Counted from the stretch's first letter, positions 24,472 to 32,893 are shown. The stretch is DNA of 34,920 nt from Candidatus Epulonipiscium fishelsonii (GCA_001983455.1 LJDB01000044.1:21424-56343), one strand, 5' to 3'. The notes: generated by a model not told the origin, from the letters alone. Translations and numbers: made by a program.

Positions 24472-25458
24472 TTACATATTTTCAATAATCCATTGAGCAA
24501 TTTGAACTGCATTAGTAGCTGCACCTTTACGGATGTTGTCGGCAACTACCCACAAATTAATGCCATTTTCAACGCTTTCATCACGGCGTATTCTCCCAAC
24601 AAACACTTCATCTTTATCAGTTGCATTAAGAGCTAGAGGATAAACATTATTTCCTATATCATCCTGGACAATAAGTCCTGGTGCGTTTTCTAAACAATCT
24701 CTAAGCTCGTTCAAGTCAAACTCTTTGTTAAATTCAACATTAATACTTTCACTGTGACCATTAAATACAGGTACACGAACGGTTGTTGCCGTAATTCTTA
24801 AATTACTATTATGAAGAATTTTTCTAGTCTCTTCAACCATTTTTATTTCTTCTTTGGTATATCCATTATCTAAAAATATATCTATGTGAGGTAGACAATT
24901 TCCTGCTATTTTATGAGGGAATTTTTTTGGTTCATGACCTTTTAATCCTTCCTCAAGATCAGTCCATCCTCCCATTCCAGCTCCTGAAACAGCTTGAAAA
25001 GTAGTATAAACAATACGTTTAATACCATATTTTTTGTGAAGTGGAGCAAGAGCGACTACTGCTTGAATTGTAGAACAATTTGGGTTAGCAATAATGCCTT
25101 TATTTTTACGAATATCCTGTGGATTTACTTCTGGTACTACAAGAGGAACTTCTGGATCCATTCTCCAAGCAGAACTATTATCAATAACAATACACCCATT
25201 TTTTGCTGCAATTGGAGCATATTTTAAGCTTGTGCCACCACCTGCAGAAAAAAGTGCAATGTCTATTTTATGTTCTTTAAAGCTATTTTCATTAAGTTCT
25301 AAAACCGTATATTCTTTGTCATTAAATCTAAGTTTGCTACCTGCGGAACGACTTGAAGCAAATACATAAAACTCATCAATTGGTATTTGTCTTTCTTCTA
25401 ATACTTTCAAAAAAGTCCGTCCAACCATACCTGTTGCACCAACAACTGCTAAATTCAT
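24472..25458 (-). CDS. asd: aspartate-semialdehyde dehydrogenase
   Basis: A 328-residue NADP-dependent enzyme that reduces aspartyl phosphate to the semialdehyde, the branch point for lysine, threonine and methionine. GATGMVGRTF (residues 8-17) binds NADP, the nucleophile is C128 in ANPNCSTIQ, FQAVSGAGMGG follows near 154, and the proton-relay H235 is in FNGHSESINVE. GGAGG precedes the ATG by six bases. It is first in the asd-dapB unit. The leader is under 75 bases, so no lysine riboswitch is present. Confidence 0.97.
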   Translation of the reverse strand: MNLAVVGATGMVGRTFLKVLEERQIPIDEFYVFASSRSAGSKLRFNDKEYTVLELNENSFKEHKIDIALFSAGGGTSLKYAPIAAKNGCIVIDNSSAWRMDPEVPLVVPEVNPQDIRKNKGIIANPNCSTIQAVVALAPLHKKYGIKRIVYTTFQAVSGAGMGGWTDLEEGLKGHEPKKFPHKIAGNCLPHIDIFLDNGYTKEEIKMVEETRKILHNSNLRITATTVRVPVFNGHSESINVEFNKEFDLNELRDCLENAPGLIVQDDIGNNVYPLALNATDKDEVFVGRIRRDESVENGINLWVVADNIRKGAATNAVQIAQWIIENM

Positions 25459-25532
25459 AAATAGCCTCCTACTATAATTTAATATTGAACTTTATTACAT
25501 ATTTAATATATATACTTTGTCATTAAATTATA

Positions 25533-26054
25533 CTATAAAAAATAATTTCTACTGACAAAAGGAATTTCATCAATATCCTGAGTCATATTAAAATAAAGAG
25601 AAAGATAAAAGAAATAGTTTGAAAGTATACCTAAAATATCATGTAAAAGGTCAGGAACCGAATGTCCCATTCTTTCCTCTGCGTATGCTATTCGAGACAA
25701 TGATTTAAAGCTGTTACGTACAATATGTGAATACGTTGCATTTCTTGAACCAAATGGCAACACAAACATTTCACAACGCCCTGCCGTAAAAGATTTTAAT
25801 TTATCATGATATTTAAGTAGCTCATTAACTTCTTCTTGGGTTACACTTAAGAACGTTCTTAATGTTGGGTTAAGATGATATACCATTTCAGTTATAAACT
25901 TTAATTCATTATGCAGCTCAATATTTTTCACATTTGATGCTAAAAATCCTATCTTACTAGCAACTTCATCACTTAATATTTCAAAATCACATGCTAATGT
26001 TTTCTTTGGATCTTCTGTTAAAAATGAATATGCTTCATATTTGCTTCTGTACAT
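25533..26054 (-). CDS. divergent PduO-type cobalamin adenosyltransferase-like protein
   Basis: A 173-residue all-helical protein that resembles the C-terminal three quarters of PduO-type ATP:cob(I)alamin adenosyltransferases. Matching segments are SDEVASKIGFLAS (28-40), the FVLPFGSRNATYSHIVRNSF block at 97-116 and LGILSNYFFYLSLYFN near 141-156. Two features are unusual. The usual N-terminal ATP loop (TKxGDxGxT) is missing. The RTxxRRAER active-site helix is changed to RNSFKSLSRIAYAEER, keeping only the first arginine. It may be a slow enzyme, a cobalamin chaperone or a sensor. AAAGGAG lies seven bases before the ATG, inside the importer ATPase gene, which it overlaps by 20 bases as the last gene of the operon. 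Confidence 0.65.
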   Translation of the reverse strand: MYRSKYEAYSFLTEDPKKTLACDFEILSDEVASKIGFLASNVKNIELHNELKFITEMVYHLNPTLRTFLSVTQEEVNELLKYHDKLKSFTAGRCEMFVLPFGSRNATYSHIVRNSFKSLSRIAYAEERMGHSVPDLLHDILGILSNYFFYLSLYFNMTQDIDEIPFVSRNYFL

Positions 26055-26817
26055 TATAGATCTCCTTTAGCGGTTTATTTAAATCGATCAAATATTTTAA
26101 TACGTCGAAATCATAAGTTACCAATAAATCTTCCATAGTTAGGCTTTTTAAATTACCTTTGAAAATTATTTTTCCATCCTTTAAAAGTATTCCGTTATCA
26201 AAAAAATTAACTGCCAATGAAATATCATGTAACACACTTATAACTGTATGTTTTTTATCTTTAGTCCAATCATTTAAAAATGTAAACAATTCCATTTGAC
26301 TTTTGATATCTAAATGATTAGATGGTTCATCTAAAATGATTATTTTTGGCTCTTGAGCAAGAGCTCTTGCAAGAAATACTTTTTGCATTTGACCACCTGA
26401 AAGAGTAGATATTTCTCTATCTTTCAAATCAGCAATGCCTACAGTTTCAAGACAATGCAATACATAATCAGCATGTGTCTTATCAGGTTTTACAAATATA
26501 CTGTTAGGAAGATGTAAATATCTTCCTAGCATAACAGTATCAAATATTGTATATGAAAAATATATATTAGAATTCTGGGAAAGGACTGCAATAGATTTGC
26601 CTAGTTCCTGTGGTTTTATATTTTTTACTTCTTTGTCAAATAATTTAATACTTCCAGAATAGTTAAGCAATCCGCTTATAGCTTTAATTAGAGTAGTTTT
26701 ACCACAACCATTTGAACCTAAGACACACAAATTTTCGCCCTGATTTAAATTAAAGCTTACACCCTTTAACACTAAATTAGTATCATAGCCACATGATAAA
26801 TCTTCAAGCTTAAGCAT
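26035..26817 (-). CDS. BtuD/FecE-type ABC transporter ATP-binding protein
   Basis: A 260-residue ATPase of a type II ABC importer. Walker A is GSNGCGKTT (34-42), the Q-loop Q81, the signature LSGGQMQ (139-145), Walker B IIILDEP (159-165) and the switch H197 in VLHD. GENLCVLGSNGCGKTTL is characteristic of the vitamin B12/siderophore/heme subfamily. It starts two bases before the stop of the permease gene's strand neighbour with AAAGG inside that gene, and it overlaps the adenosyltransferase-like gene by 20 bases, so the operon is tightly coupled. Corrinoid is the likeliest substrate because of the last gene; iron chelates remain possible. Confidence 0.93.
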   Translation of the reverse strand: MLKLEDLSCGYDTNLVLKGVSFNLNQGENLCVLGSNGCGKTTLIKAISGLLNYSGSIKLFDKEVKNIKPQELGKSIAVLSQNSNIYFSYTIFDTVMLGRYLHLPNSIFVKPDKTHADYVLHCLETVGIADLKDREISTLSGGQMQKVFLARALAQEPKIIILDEPSNHLDIKSQMELFTFLNDWTKDKKHTVISVLHDISLAVNFFDNGILLKDGKIIFKGNLKSLTMEDLLVTYDFDVLKYLIDLNKPLKEIYNVQKQI

Positions 26818-26819
26818 AA

Positions 26820-27830
26820 TTATCGCCTTTCTTTTCTAAAAAAGATATACATAAAAAATGGAGCTCCAAAAAGTGCTGTAACAGCACCAACAGGTAAATC
26901 TATTGGTCTCAATATAACTCTTGCTAAAATATCTGCACATACCATAAAAATTCCGCCAAACAAGGCAGACATTGGAATTACAATACTATGTCGTGCTCCA
27001 AATATTCTTCGCACTACATGAGGAGCTATTAAATCTACAAACCCTATAATTCCAACAAATGATATGGCTGAACCTGTAAGAGCTGCCGCTCCCATAAGTA
27101 AAATCCATTTAGCTTTTTTTACATCTACACCCATAGAAAATGCTTGCGTTTCTCCAAAAGTCATCATGTCTAGTTCTCGAGATTTAAAGACTAAAATTAA
27201 ACTTCCAATTATAGATAAAATAGTCACTATTATTAATTCTTCAGGGGATTTGCCCGCAAAACTTCCCATCTGCCAAAATATTAATTGTTGCATATTTTCT
27301 CTAAACATTGCATTAAAAACAGTTATAATTGCATTTATAAAAAGTGATAACACCATACCAACTAAAATTATAGTATAGTTTTGCATGTTCTTATCAAGTT
27401 TACTAGCTAATATTATTACGACAAAAACAGTTATCATCCCTGAAAATATTCCGACTACTGGTATAGTAAATATATCAAAAAATGACGCACTATTGATAAT
27501 AATAAGTCCTGCACCTAAAGATGCTCCAGCTGAAACACCCAAAGTATACGATGATGCAAGTGGATTTTGTAAGACGGATTGCATTGCACTACCAGATATA
27601 GCTAATGCTCCTCCAATGACAAATGCCATTAATGTACGAATTAATCTTAAATTCCAGACAATACTTATATCTGTATCTGAAACAGTCGAAATTAATTTTA
27701 CTCTAAAAAGTTTATTTAATATAATATTTCCAACTTCAATAGGTGATATAAAAGTTGAACCAACTCCAATTCCCAAAAGTATAACTACTATAGATAATAA
27801 TATTAAAATGACTACTTTTACACGTAACAT
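26820..27830 (-). CDS. BtuC/FecCD-type ABC transporter permease
   Basis: A 336-residue membrane protein of the FecCD family with about ten helices. Conserved blocks are LRLIRTLMAFVIGGALAISG (near 61-80), MQSVLQNPLASSYTLGVSAGAS, ISFVGIIGFVDLIAPHVVRR and the closing DLPVGAVTALFGAPFFMYI. In the last block the usual GFVGLI(V/I)PH appears as GFVDLIAPH. The start is six bases after the stop of the binding-protein gene and has only a weak ribosome site, suggesting translational coupling. Confidence 0.93.
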   Translation of the reverse strand: MLRVKVVILILLSIVVILLGIGVGSTFISPIEVGNIILNKLFRVKLISTVSDTDISIVWNLRLIRTLMAFVIGGALAISGSAMQSVLQNPLASSYTLGVSAGASLGAGLIIINSASFFDIFTIPVVGIFSGMITVFVVIILASKLDKNMQNYTIILVGMVLSLFINAIITVFNAMFRENMQQLIFWQMGSFAGKSPEELIIVTILSIIGSLILVFKSRELDMMTFGETQAFSMGVDVKKAKWILLMGAAALTGSAISFVGIIGFVDLIAPHVVRRIFGARHSIVIPMSALFGGIFMVCADILARVILRPIDLPVGAVTALFGAPFFMYIFFRKERR

Positions 27831-27836
27831 CTTAAA

Positions 27837-28802
27837 TTATTCTTTATAGTAATCAGGATAAATTATTTCAGCCATTTCTTTTATACCATTAATAATACTT
27901 TGATTAGGAATTGATGTCCAGCCGTTATTAACATAAAAAACTTCATTATTTTTTACTGCATTGATTACATCCCAACCATTTCTGGCTTTAATCTCTGCAA
28001 CAGGATCTTCTATATAATTAACATTTGTTAAAATCACATCAGGATTATCTACCAAAATCAGTTCATCAGTTGGAGCAAACCAACCTGTTTGATCTTCAAA
28101 TATATTTTCTGCACCAACAATTTCAATCATTTCGTTTAAATATGTGTCTTTTCCAGTTGAATACATATAAGGTGCTGGAGAGATTTCAAAGTACACAGTT
28201 TTTTTATCTTCAATTCCAGCAGATTTTTGTTTATAAGAGTCTACGACACTTTTCATATTATCCACTATAGCTGTTGCTTTTGCATTTTCATTTAATAATT
28301 TGCCCATAAAACGTATGTCTTCATAAATTCCCTCAATAGTAGGAGCTGTTGGAATTGAAACAACTGTTACACCTGATGCTTCAAGATCAGCAAACGGACT
28401 ATTTTGTCCTCCAGATGAAATTGCTGTTATAATTAAATCTGGTTCTAAAGCAGTAATACTTTCAAGGTCAGGGTTCATCATATCAAAAGCAGGTAAGCTT
28501 ACATCACCAAATGTTGTATCATATGTTGTAATTGCTATAACTTTGTCTTTATAACCTAGGTCTAATAGCATTTCTGATATTGACGGTGCAAATGAAACAA
28601 TTTTATTATATTCATTTTTTACATCAATATTATTGCCTGCTCTATCTATAAGTATTTGATCTTCTATAGGCACAGGAGGCTCTACAGGAGGAGCAGGTGT
28701 TACTGGAGCTGGTGGTGGCAAAACTTCTTCCACTTTATGAGCACAAGCTGACATAGAACTCATTAAAAAGATAGTAAAAAAGATAGGTAACAATCTGTTC
28801 AT
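27837..28802 (-). CDS. BtuF-like ABC transporter substrate-binding lipoprotein
   Basis: A 321-residue lipoprotein that captures the ligand for the importer. The signal peptide ends in the lipobox MSAC, with C20 as the anchor, followed by a proline-rich linker (VLPPPAPVTPAPPVEPPVP). The periplasmic-binding fold begins near residue 65 with KIVSFAPSISEMLLDLG and has LEPDLIITA and YMYSTGKDTYLNEMIEIVGAENIF, the last much like BtuF. This and the adenosyltransferase-like gene favour corrinoid. GGAG lies seven bases before the ATG. I see no cobalamin riboswitch in the leader. A TATACT box is at 28883-28878. Confidence 0.9.
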   Translation of the reverse strand: MNRLLPIFFTIFLMSSMSACAHKVEEVLPPPAPVTPAPPVEPPVPIEDQILIDRAGNNIDVKNEYNKIVSFAPSISEMLLDLGYKDKVIAITTYDTTFGDVSLPAFDMMNPDLESITALEPDLIITAISSGGQNSPFADLEASGVTVVSIPTAPTIEGIYEDIRFMGKLLNENAKATAIVDNMKSVVDSYKQKSAGIEDKKTVYFEISPAPYMYSTGKDTYLNEMIEIVGAENIFEDQTGWFAPTDELILVDNPDVILTNVNYIEDPVAEIKARNGWDVINAVKNNEVFYVNNGWTSIPNQSIINGIKEMAEIIYPDYYKE

Positions 28803-28838
28803 AAAATTTCTCCAATCTAAATTATTTTTGTTATTCTG

Positions 28839-28859
28839 ATAAATGAGATAACTTTATCG
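28839..28859. promoter_or_regulatory. possible operator upstream of the importer operon
   Basis: GATAAA and TTTATC flank TGAGATAAC, an imperfect palindrome that vaguely resembles a Fur box. It lies between the TATACT box and the ribosome site of the binding-protein gene. A Fur site would point to iron rather than corrinoid. The match is weak. Confidence 0.2.
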
Positions 28860-29027
28860 AGAACTTCTTAATTTAAAGTATAACCTCAAAATTAAATTTT
28901 AAACATATAATCGTTAAAAAGTTATATATTTATTGAAATAAAATATATATATTTGACAAAATTTGACGTTATTGTAAAAGAAAATAAATAATTTATTGTT
29001 TTTATTATGATTATAGGATATACTAAG

Positions 29028-29057
29028 GTAGTAGGCCTATTTTATGTTGATAGGCTA
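29028..29057 (+). other. hairpin in the divergent gap before the spore-protein gene
   Basis: TAGGCCTAT and ATAGGCTA pair with one bulged base around TTTATGTTG. It lies just upstream of the sigma-G-type promoter, so it is not in that transcript. It could end readthrough or be chance. Apart from this and the promoters, the gap 28803-29124 holds nothing I recognise. Confidence 0.3.
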
Positions 29058-29062
29058 AGGGT

Positions 29063-29092
29063 GTATAATTTTCAAAATTTCAACGCATATTA
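29063..29092 (+). promoter_or_regulatory. predicted sigma-G promoter of the spore-protein gene
   Basis: GTATA (29063-29067) and CATATTA (29086-29092) are separated by exactly 18 bases. This fits the Bacillus sigma-G consensus GHATR-N18-CATNHTA and lies about 33 bases before the SASP start, as expected for a forespore gene. Confidence 0.65.
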
Positions 29093-29124
29093 AATATAAT
29101 ATATATATAGAAAAGGGGTTTATT

Positions 29125-29319
29125 ATGAATGTAAATTCAAAAGAAAAATTATTTGATGCTTTACCACTAGACCAAAAAATGAAATTGGAAATTGCTGAAG
29201 AATTGGGGTTACTTGAAAAAATTCAAGAAGGCGGTTGGAAAAGTCTATCACCAAAAGAAACTGGAAGAATTGGTGGACTTATGACAAAACGTAAAAGAGA
29301 AATGAAAAAAAGTCAGTAA
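29125..29319 (+). CDS. alpha/beta-type small acid-soluble spore protein
   Basis: A 64-residue DNA-binding spore protein of the alpha/beta SASP family, divergent type. MKLEIAEELGL (residues 19-29) contains the EIA-E site at which the germination protease cuts, and KETGRIGGLMTKRKR (44-58) is the second conserved block, equivalent to AGxxGGxMVRR in classical SASPs. In the forespore these proteins coat DNA and protect it from UV and heat, and they are degraded at germination. AAAAGGGG precedes the ATG. The upstream sequence fits a sigma-G promoter. This is the clearest evidence in the window that the organism sporulates. Confidence 0.88.
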   Translation: MNVNSKEKLFDALPLDQKMKLEIAEELGLLEKIQEGGWKSLSPKETGRIGGLMTKRKREMKKSQ

Positions 29320-29348
29320 AGAAAAAATAGTTTTAAATTTTTTTACTA

Positions 29349-29396
29349 TAAAGTCCTCACCTATGTTAGTATTAAATTATAGGCGTAGGACTTTTT
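29349..29396. terminator. bidirectional terminator between the spore-protein and permease genes
   Basis: AAAGTCCT and AGGACTTT form the outer stem, with CCTAT/ATAGG extending it inside a small internal loop. A run of five T follows on the plus strand and an A/T-rich stretch on the other side. It serves both convergent genes. Confidence 0.75.
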
Positions 29397-29398
29397 CA

Positions 29399-30916
29399 TT
29401 ATGAAGTAGCTTTTTGTTTAACTGAAGGTTTAGATGGAGTATTATTTTTATTTTCATAATGAGTATATATCCCAAATGCAACTAGTGCAAAGAATATTGG
29501 TCCTCCACCTGAAAGTAGTGTATCCACATAACGTCCTTTCGCTATTGCTGGTTCAATAATAGAAATAACATTTGCAATTCCAACGGAACAAGTTACTACT
29601 ATTGAAGCAAATAACGCACTTCCATAAGATTTATATACTTCAAATGGTTTTTCAATATTTTGTTTACGTTTAAAAAACGGAAATGCAACAGATAAAAACA
29701 TATAAGGTAATGTCATGGCAACATTTGTCATGGTAATTAACTTGTCAAAAAACTTTGCCGCCTCTTTTCCACCAAAGGAAACAAGAAGAATAAATACCAT
29801 TACAATAGCTGCTTGAGCCCACATGGCATTAACAGGCATATTTCTTTTTGTTACTAAAAGTTTCTTTGGCCATAACCCTTGTGGTGTTCCTTCTATTAAT
29901 TGTTTTAATGGTGCGTACGTAAGTGTAAAGAATGCACCTGTTAAAGCTAAAAACATAGAAATACCAACAAATCTTGCACACCATTGACCCGTAACAATAG
30001 CTGCTTCAGTAGAGTATCCAAGTCCTGTTGCAAGAACATAACCAAGGTTACTCATTACAACATAAGTAATATTTGCGTTATTTACAGAAGGATTAGACAA
30101 AACACTTTCCCAGTTAGTAAATGTTCCAATCATAAATATTCCAATAGCATATCCTAATGCAATAATTATAGCAGAGAATGCAACTCCCTTTGGAAATGTA
30201 ACAGAAGGATTTTCTGTTTGATCAACAAGCCCTCCAATAACCTCTATTCCGCCGTATGCAAAAATAGCAAATGTAAAAAACGAAACCAGCGAAAGTGTAG
30301 ATTGATAATTTGGATTTGGTGAAACGGTTACAGTTTGAGCAAAGTCATTAATTGGTTGAGCCAAAGTTCCGCCGTTCAAAATTAAAGCTATAATAGCTCC
30401 AAATAATAAGACTAAGTTTAAAGCAGTAACAGCAATACCACCGACAGAAGTAATTTTTGAAATTTTGTCAACACCAAAACTTCCAACGAAAGTTACAAAC
30501 ACAATCCAGCACATTCCTAAAATTCCAAGAACTTGAGGACCTTCTAGTCCCATAAATTTTAGTGAACCTGTAATATCTCGTCCATAAACTGCATTTGATA
30601 GCGGCACCCAAAGTGAGGATGAAACGTTAACTTGCCATATAATATATGAAGAGTACCACATAAATGTTCCAACAAAAGCATATTTAGGACCAACTGATAG
30701 TTGCATCCAAGAAAAAATCCCTCCTTTTTCATTTTTAAAAGCTGAACCATATTCTGCCATCATAAATGCGTATGGTAAAAAGAAAACAATTGCTCCTAAT
30801 ACGTACCAAGCAATTGAGCCATACCCCATTAGAAAGAACGCTCTGGGCATATTTGCAAACCCATATACTGATGTAAAAATCATCAGCACCAGAGAAGCCA
30901 ACGTAAGCTTTTTCAT
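29399..30916 (-). CDS. yjeM: YjeM-family amino acid permease (APC superfamily)
   Basis: A 505-residue membrane transporter with about 12-13 helices. The N-terminus (LMIFTSVYGFANMPRAFFLM) and FMMAEYGSAFKNEKGGIFSW, GTFMWYSSYIIWQV match E. coli YjeM closely by memory. YjeM belongs to the glutamate/GABA transporter branch of the APC superfamily, and its substrate is not firmly known. GAGGAG lies ten bases before the ATG. It has no co-directional neighbours, so it is monocistronic. Confidence 0.9.
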   Translation of the reverse strand: MKKLTLASLVLMIFTSVYGFANMPRAFFLMGYGSIAWYVLGAIVFFLPYAFMMAEYGSAFKNEKGGIFSWMQLSVGPKYAFVGTFMWYSSYIIWQVNVSSSLWVPLSNAVYGRDITGSLKFMGLEGPQVLGILGMCWIVFVTFVGSFGVDKISKITSVGGIAVTALNLVLLFGAIIALILNGGTLAQPINDFAQTVTVSPNPNYQSTLSLVSFFTFAIFAYGGIEVIGGLVDQTENPSVTFPKGVAFSAIIIALGYAIGIFMIGTFTNWESVLSNPSVNNANITYVVMSNLGYVLATGLGYSTEAAIVTGQWCARFVGISMFLALTGAFFTLTYAPLKQLIEGTPQGLWPKKLLVTKRNMPVNAMWAQAAIVMVFILLVSFGGKEAAKFFDKLITMTNVAMTLPYMFLSVAFPFFKRKQNIEKPFEVYKSYGSALFASIVVTCSVGIANVISIIEPAIAKGRYVDTLLSGGGPIFFALVAFGIYTHYENKNNTPSKPSVKQKATS

Positions 30917-31044
30917 AAATTTCCAACTCCTCTCAATTAATATTTTATCTACTTAGCATATGTAGATTTCTTATATCGATACTGGATAATATTTGCAAGG
31001 CTATTAAATCTATTGTATTATAATTAGAAACACCAAAAGAAAGA

Positions 31045-31818
31045 GTGAGATATTTGTATAACCAGTTTGCAAAAGTATATGATAAATTTATGGAAGATAC
31101 CCCATATGGAGATTGGGAAAAATTTATTTTGAAGAAACTTAAAGAAAATAATATAATACCTAAAATTATATGTGATTTAGGTAGTGGCGTAGGAGAGATG
31201 TGTGAACGTTTTGCAAAAAGTAATATCGAAGTTATTGGGATAGATAATTCATATGAGATGCTTATGAAGGCTAGAGAAAGAGCAATCAGTAAGCAATTAG
31301 ATATATTATATTTACAACAGGACATGACTGAATTTGAACTATATGGAACCGTGGATTTAATTTATAGTAGCTGTGATAGTTTAAACTATATACTTGAAGA
31401 AAAAGATTTATTAAGAGTATTTAGTTTAGTAAACAATTATTTAGAAGCTGGTGGTTTATTTATTTTTGATATAAATACTCCTTATAAATATAAAGAAATT
31501 CTTGGAAAACAAGTTTTTGCCGAGCAGACCGAAACAGAAGCTTATATTTGGGAAAATTTTTATGATGAAGAAGAGGCCATAAATGAGTTTTATGTAAGCT
31601 TCTTTATACAAGATAAAGATAAAAAATATACAAAAACTGAAGAATTTCACTATCAACGTGTATATACCATCGATGAAATACTAAGACTATTAGAAAGAGC
31701 TGGTCTTGAAATAATTGGTGTATATGATAATTATACTAATGAATGCTATAATGAAGTAACTACAAGAGCTACTTTTGTCGCTAAAGAAAAACCAACTCCT
31801 AACAAAAAATATGCATAG
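31045..31818 (+). CDS. class I SAM-dependent methyltransferase
   Basis: A 257-residue cytoplasmic protein with the SAM-binding motif CDLGSGVGEM at 43-52, GIDNSYEML in motif II and QQDMTEFEL in motif III. The opening YNQFAKVYDKFMEDTPYGDW is shared by the YqeM-like methyltransferases of Firmicutes. The reading starts at GTG 31045; a TTG at 31054 gives the more family-like MYNQFAKVYDKFM, and the upstream A/G-rich sequence does not settle it. The target molecule is unknown. hslO follows about 12 bases after its stop, so the two genes are cotranscribed, an arrangement I recall from other Clostridia. Confidence 0.88.
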   Translation: MRYLYNQFAKVYDKFMEDTPYGDWEKFILKKLKENNIIPKIICDLGSGVGEMCERFAKSNIEVIGIDNSYEMLMKARERAISKQLDILYLQQDMTEFELYGTVDLIYSSCDSLNYILEEKDLLRVFSLVNNYLEAGGLFIFDINTPYKYKEILGKQVFAEQTETEAYIWENFYDEEEAINEFYVSFFIQDKDKKYTKTEEFHYQRVYTIDEILRLLERAGLEIIGVYDNYTNECYNEVTTRATFVAKEKPTPNKKYA

Positions 31819-31829
31819 AGAGAGGACAG

Positions 31830-32705
31830 ATTAAAATCGATTATATTATTAGAGGAATAGATAAAACAAAAAGCTTTAGAGTGTTTGGAGCAAATACTAC
31901 AGATTTAGTAAATATAGCAACCAAAAGACATTTTACTACTCCTGTAGCATCAGCCTGTCTTGGAAGAGCAATGACGGGTGTTGCTATGATGGCACAAATG
32001 GAAAAAAATCCAACAGATAGAGTAAGTATTATAATTAAAGGTGACGGACCTATTGGTGGAATTGTGGTTGAAGCAAACGGAATGGGTGATGTTAAAGGTT
32101 ACATTTACAATCCCGATGTGGATATTCCAAAAAATAAACAAGGTAAATTGGATGTAAGTGGTGCTATTGGAAACGCTGTTATGACTGTTATGAAAGACCT
32201 TGGTTTGAAAGAACCATATATAGGTCAAATAGCTATGCTTTCTGGAGAAATTGCAGAAGATTTAACATACTATTTTGCAACTAGTGAACAAACAAACTCT
32301 ATGGTAGCTCTAGGTGTTTTAGTAGATACGGATTATTCTATAAAACATTCAGCAGGAATTATTATTCAAGTATTACCTGATGCAAAAGAAGAAGCCATCT
32401 CTGATCTGGAAGAAAACTTAAAGTCTTTTACTTCCTTAACAGAATGTCTTGAAGAAGGAAAAAAAGTTGAACAAGTTATTGAAGATTTACTTGGTACATT
32501 TGATATAATGGAAAAAACAGATTTGCAATTTAGATGCGACTGTTCAAAAGAACGTATGGAAAAAGGCTTAATTAGCCTTGGCAAGGCAGAACTACAAGAT
32601 ATAGTAGAAGATGAGCAAGAAGATGTAGAGCTAGTATGTCATTTTTGTAATGAGAAATATAATTTCGATAAAAAAGAAATTAAGGAAATTTTAACTCAAT
32701 TATAA
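31830..32705 (+). CDS. hslO: Hsp33 family redox-regulated chaperone, apparently with a non-AUG start
   Basis: Hsp33 holds unfolding proteins under oxidative stress. C236-x-C238 and C270-xx-C273 are the zinc-binding redox switch. TTPVASACLGRAMTG and GDGPIGGIVVEANG are family blocks. The frame from 31803 to 31880 is open but has no ATG, GTG or TTG. Starting at the GTG at 31881 would remove the conserved DYIIRGIDKTKSFRVF strand and leave 274 residues without a clear ribosome site. ATT at 31830, four bases after GAGAGAGG, gives 291 residues, the normal length. ATC at 31836 is an alternative with a ten-base spacing. It follows the methyltransferase gene closely. The family call is certain, the start is inference. 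Confidence 0.93.
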   Translation: MKIDYIIRGIDKTKSFRVFGANTTDLVNIATKRHFTTPVASACLGRAMTGVAMMAQMEKNPTDRVSIIIKGDGPIGGIVVEANGMGDVKGYIYNPDVDIPKNKQGKLDVSGAIGNAVMTVMKDLGLKEPYIGQIAMLSGEIAEDLTYYFATSEQTNSMVALGVLVDTDYSIKHSAGIIIQVLPDAKEEAISDLEENLKSFTSLTECLEEGKKVEQVIEDLLGTFDIMEKTDLQFRCDCSKERMEKGLISLGKAELQDIVEDEQEDVELVCHFCNEKYNFDKKEIKEILTQL

Positions 32706-32720
32706 TTACTAGTATGAATG

Positions 32721-32749
32721 ATGATAGGAAATATTTGATTTTCTATCAT
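32721..32749 (+). terminator. hairpin after hslO
   Basis: ATGATAGGAAAT and ATTTTCTATCAT pair with one G-U around a five-base loop. There is no T-run after it, so it may be only a partial terminator before the glycosyltransferase-like genes. Confidence 0.45.
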
Positions 32750-32770
32750 TACTATGAGTAAAGCTACACT

Positions 32771-32893
32771 TAAGAATAGGGGTAAATATATGATAGAAAA
32801 CTTTGCAAACTATTTAGATCAATATTCAAATGGTTTTAAATTGGCAAAACAATATTGTAATGGAGATAACACCACATACTATATTATAATAAA
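32771..32893 (+). repeat. tandem gene duplication, first copy of the conserved 5' region
   Basis: These 123 bases, from just upstream of the ribosome site through codon 34, match 34798-34920 at 120 positions. The repeat extends past the right edge of the window, so its full length is unknown. Confidence 0.9.

Noticed and set aside
24396..24545. An N-terminal extension of dapB overlapping asd
   Set aside because: The extension reads antisense-like random residues and crosses the asd stop; MIKILLHG at 24395 with its ribosome site matches the family start.
25459..25532. A lysine riboswitch or T-box before asd, or before dapA at 6237-6300
   Set aside because: Leaders are too short and no conserved core was seen.
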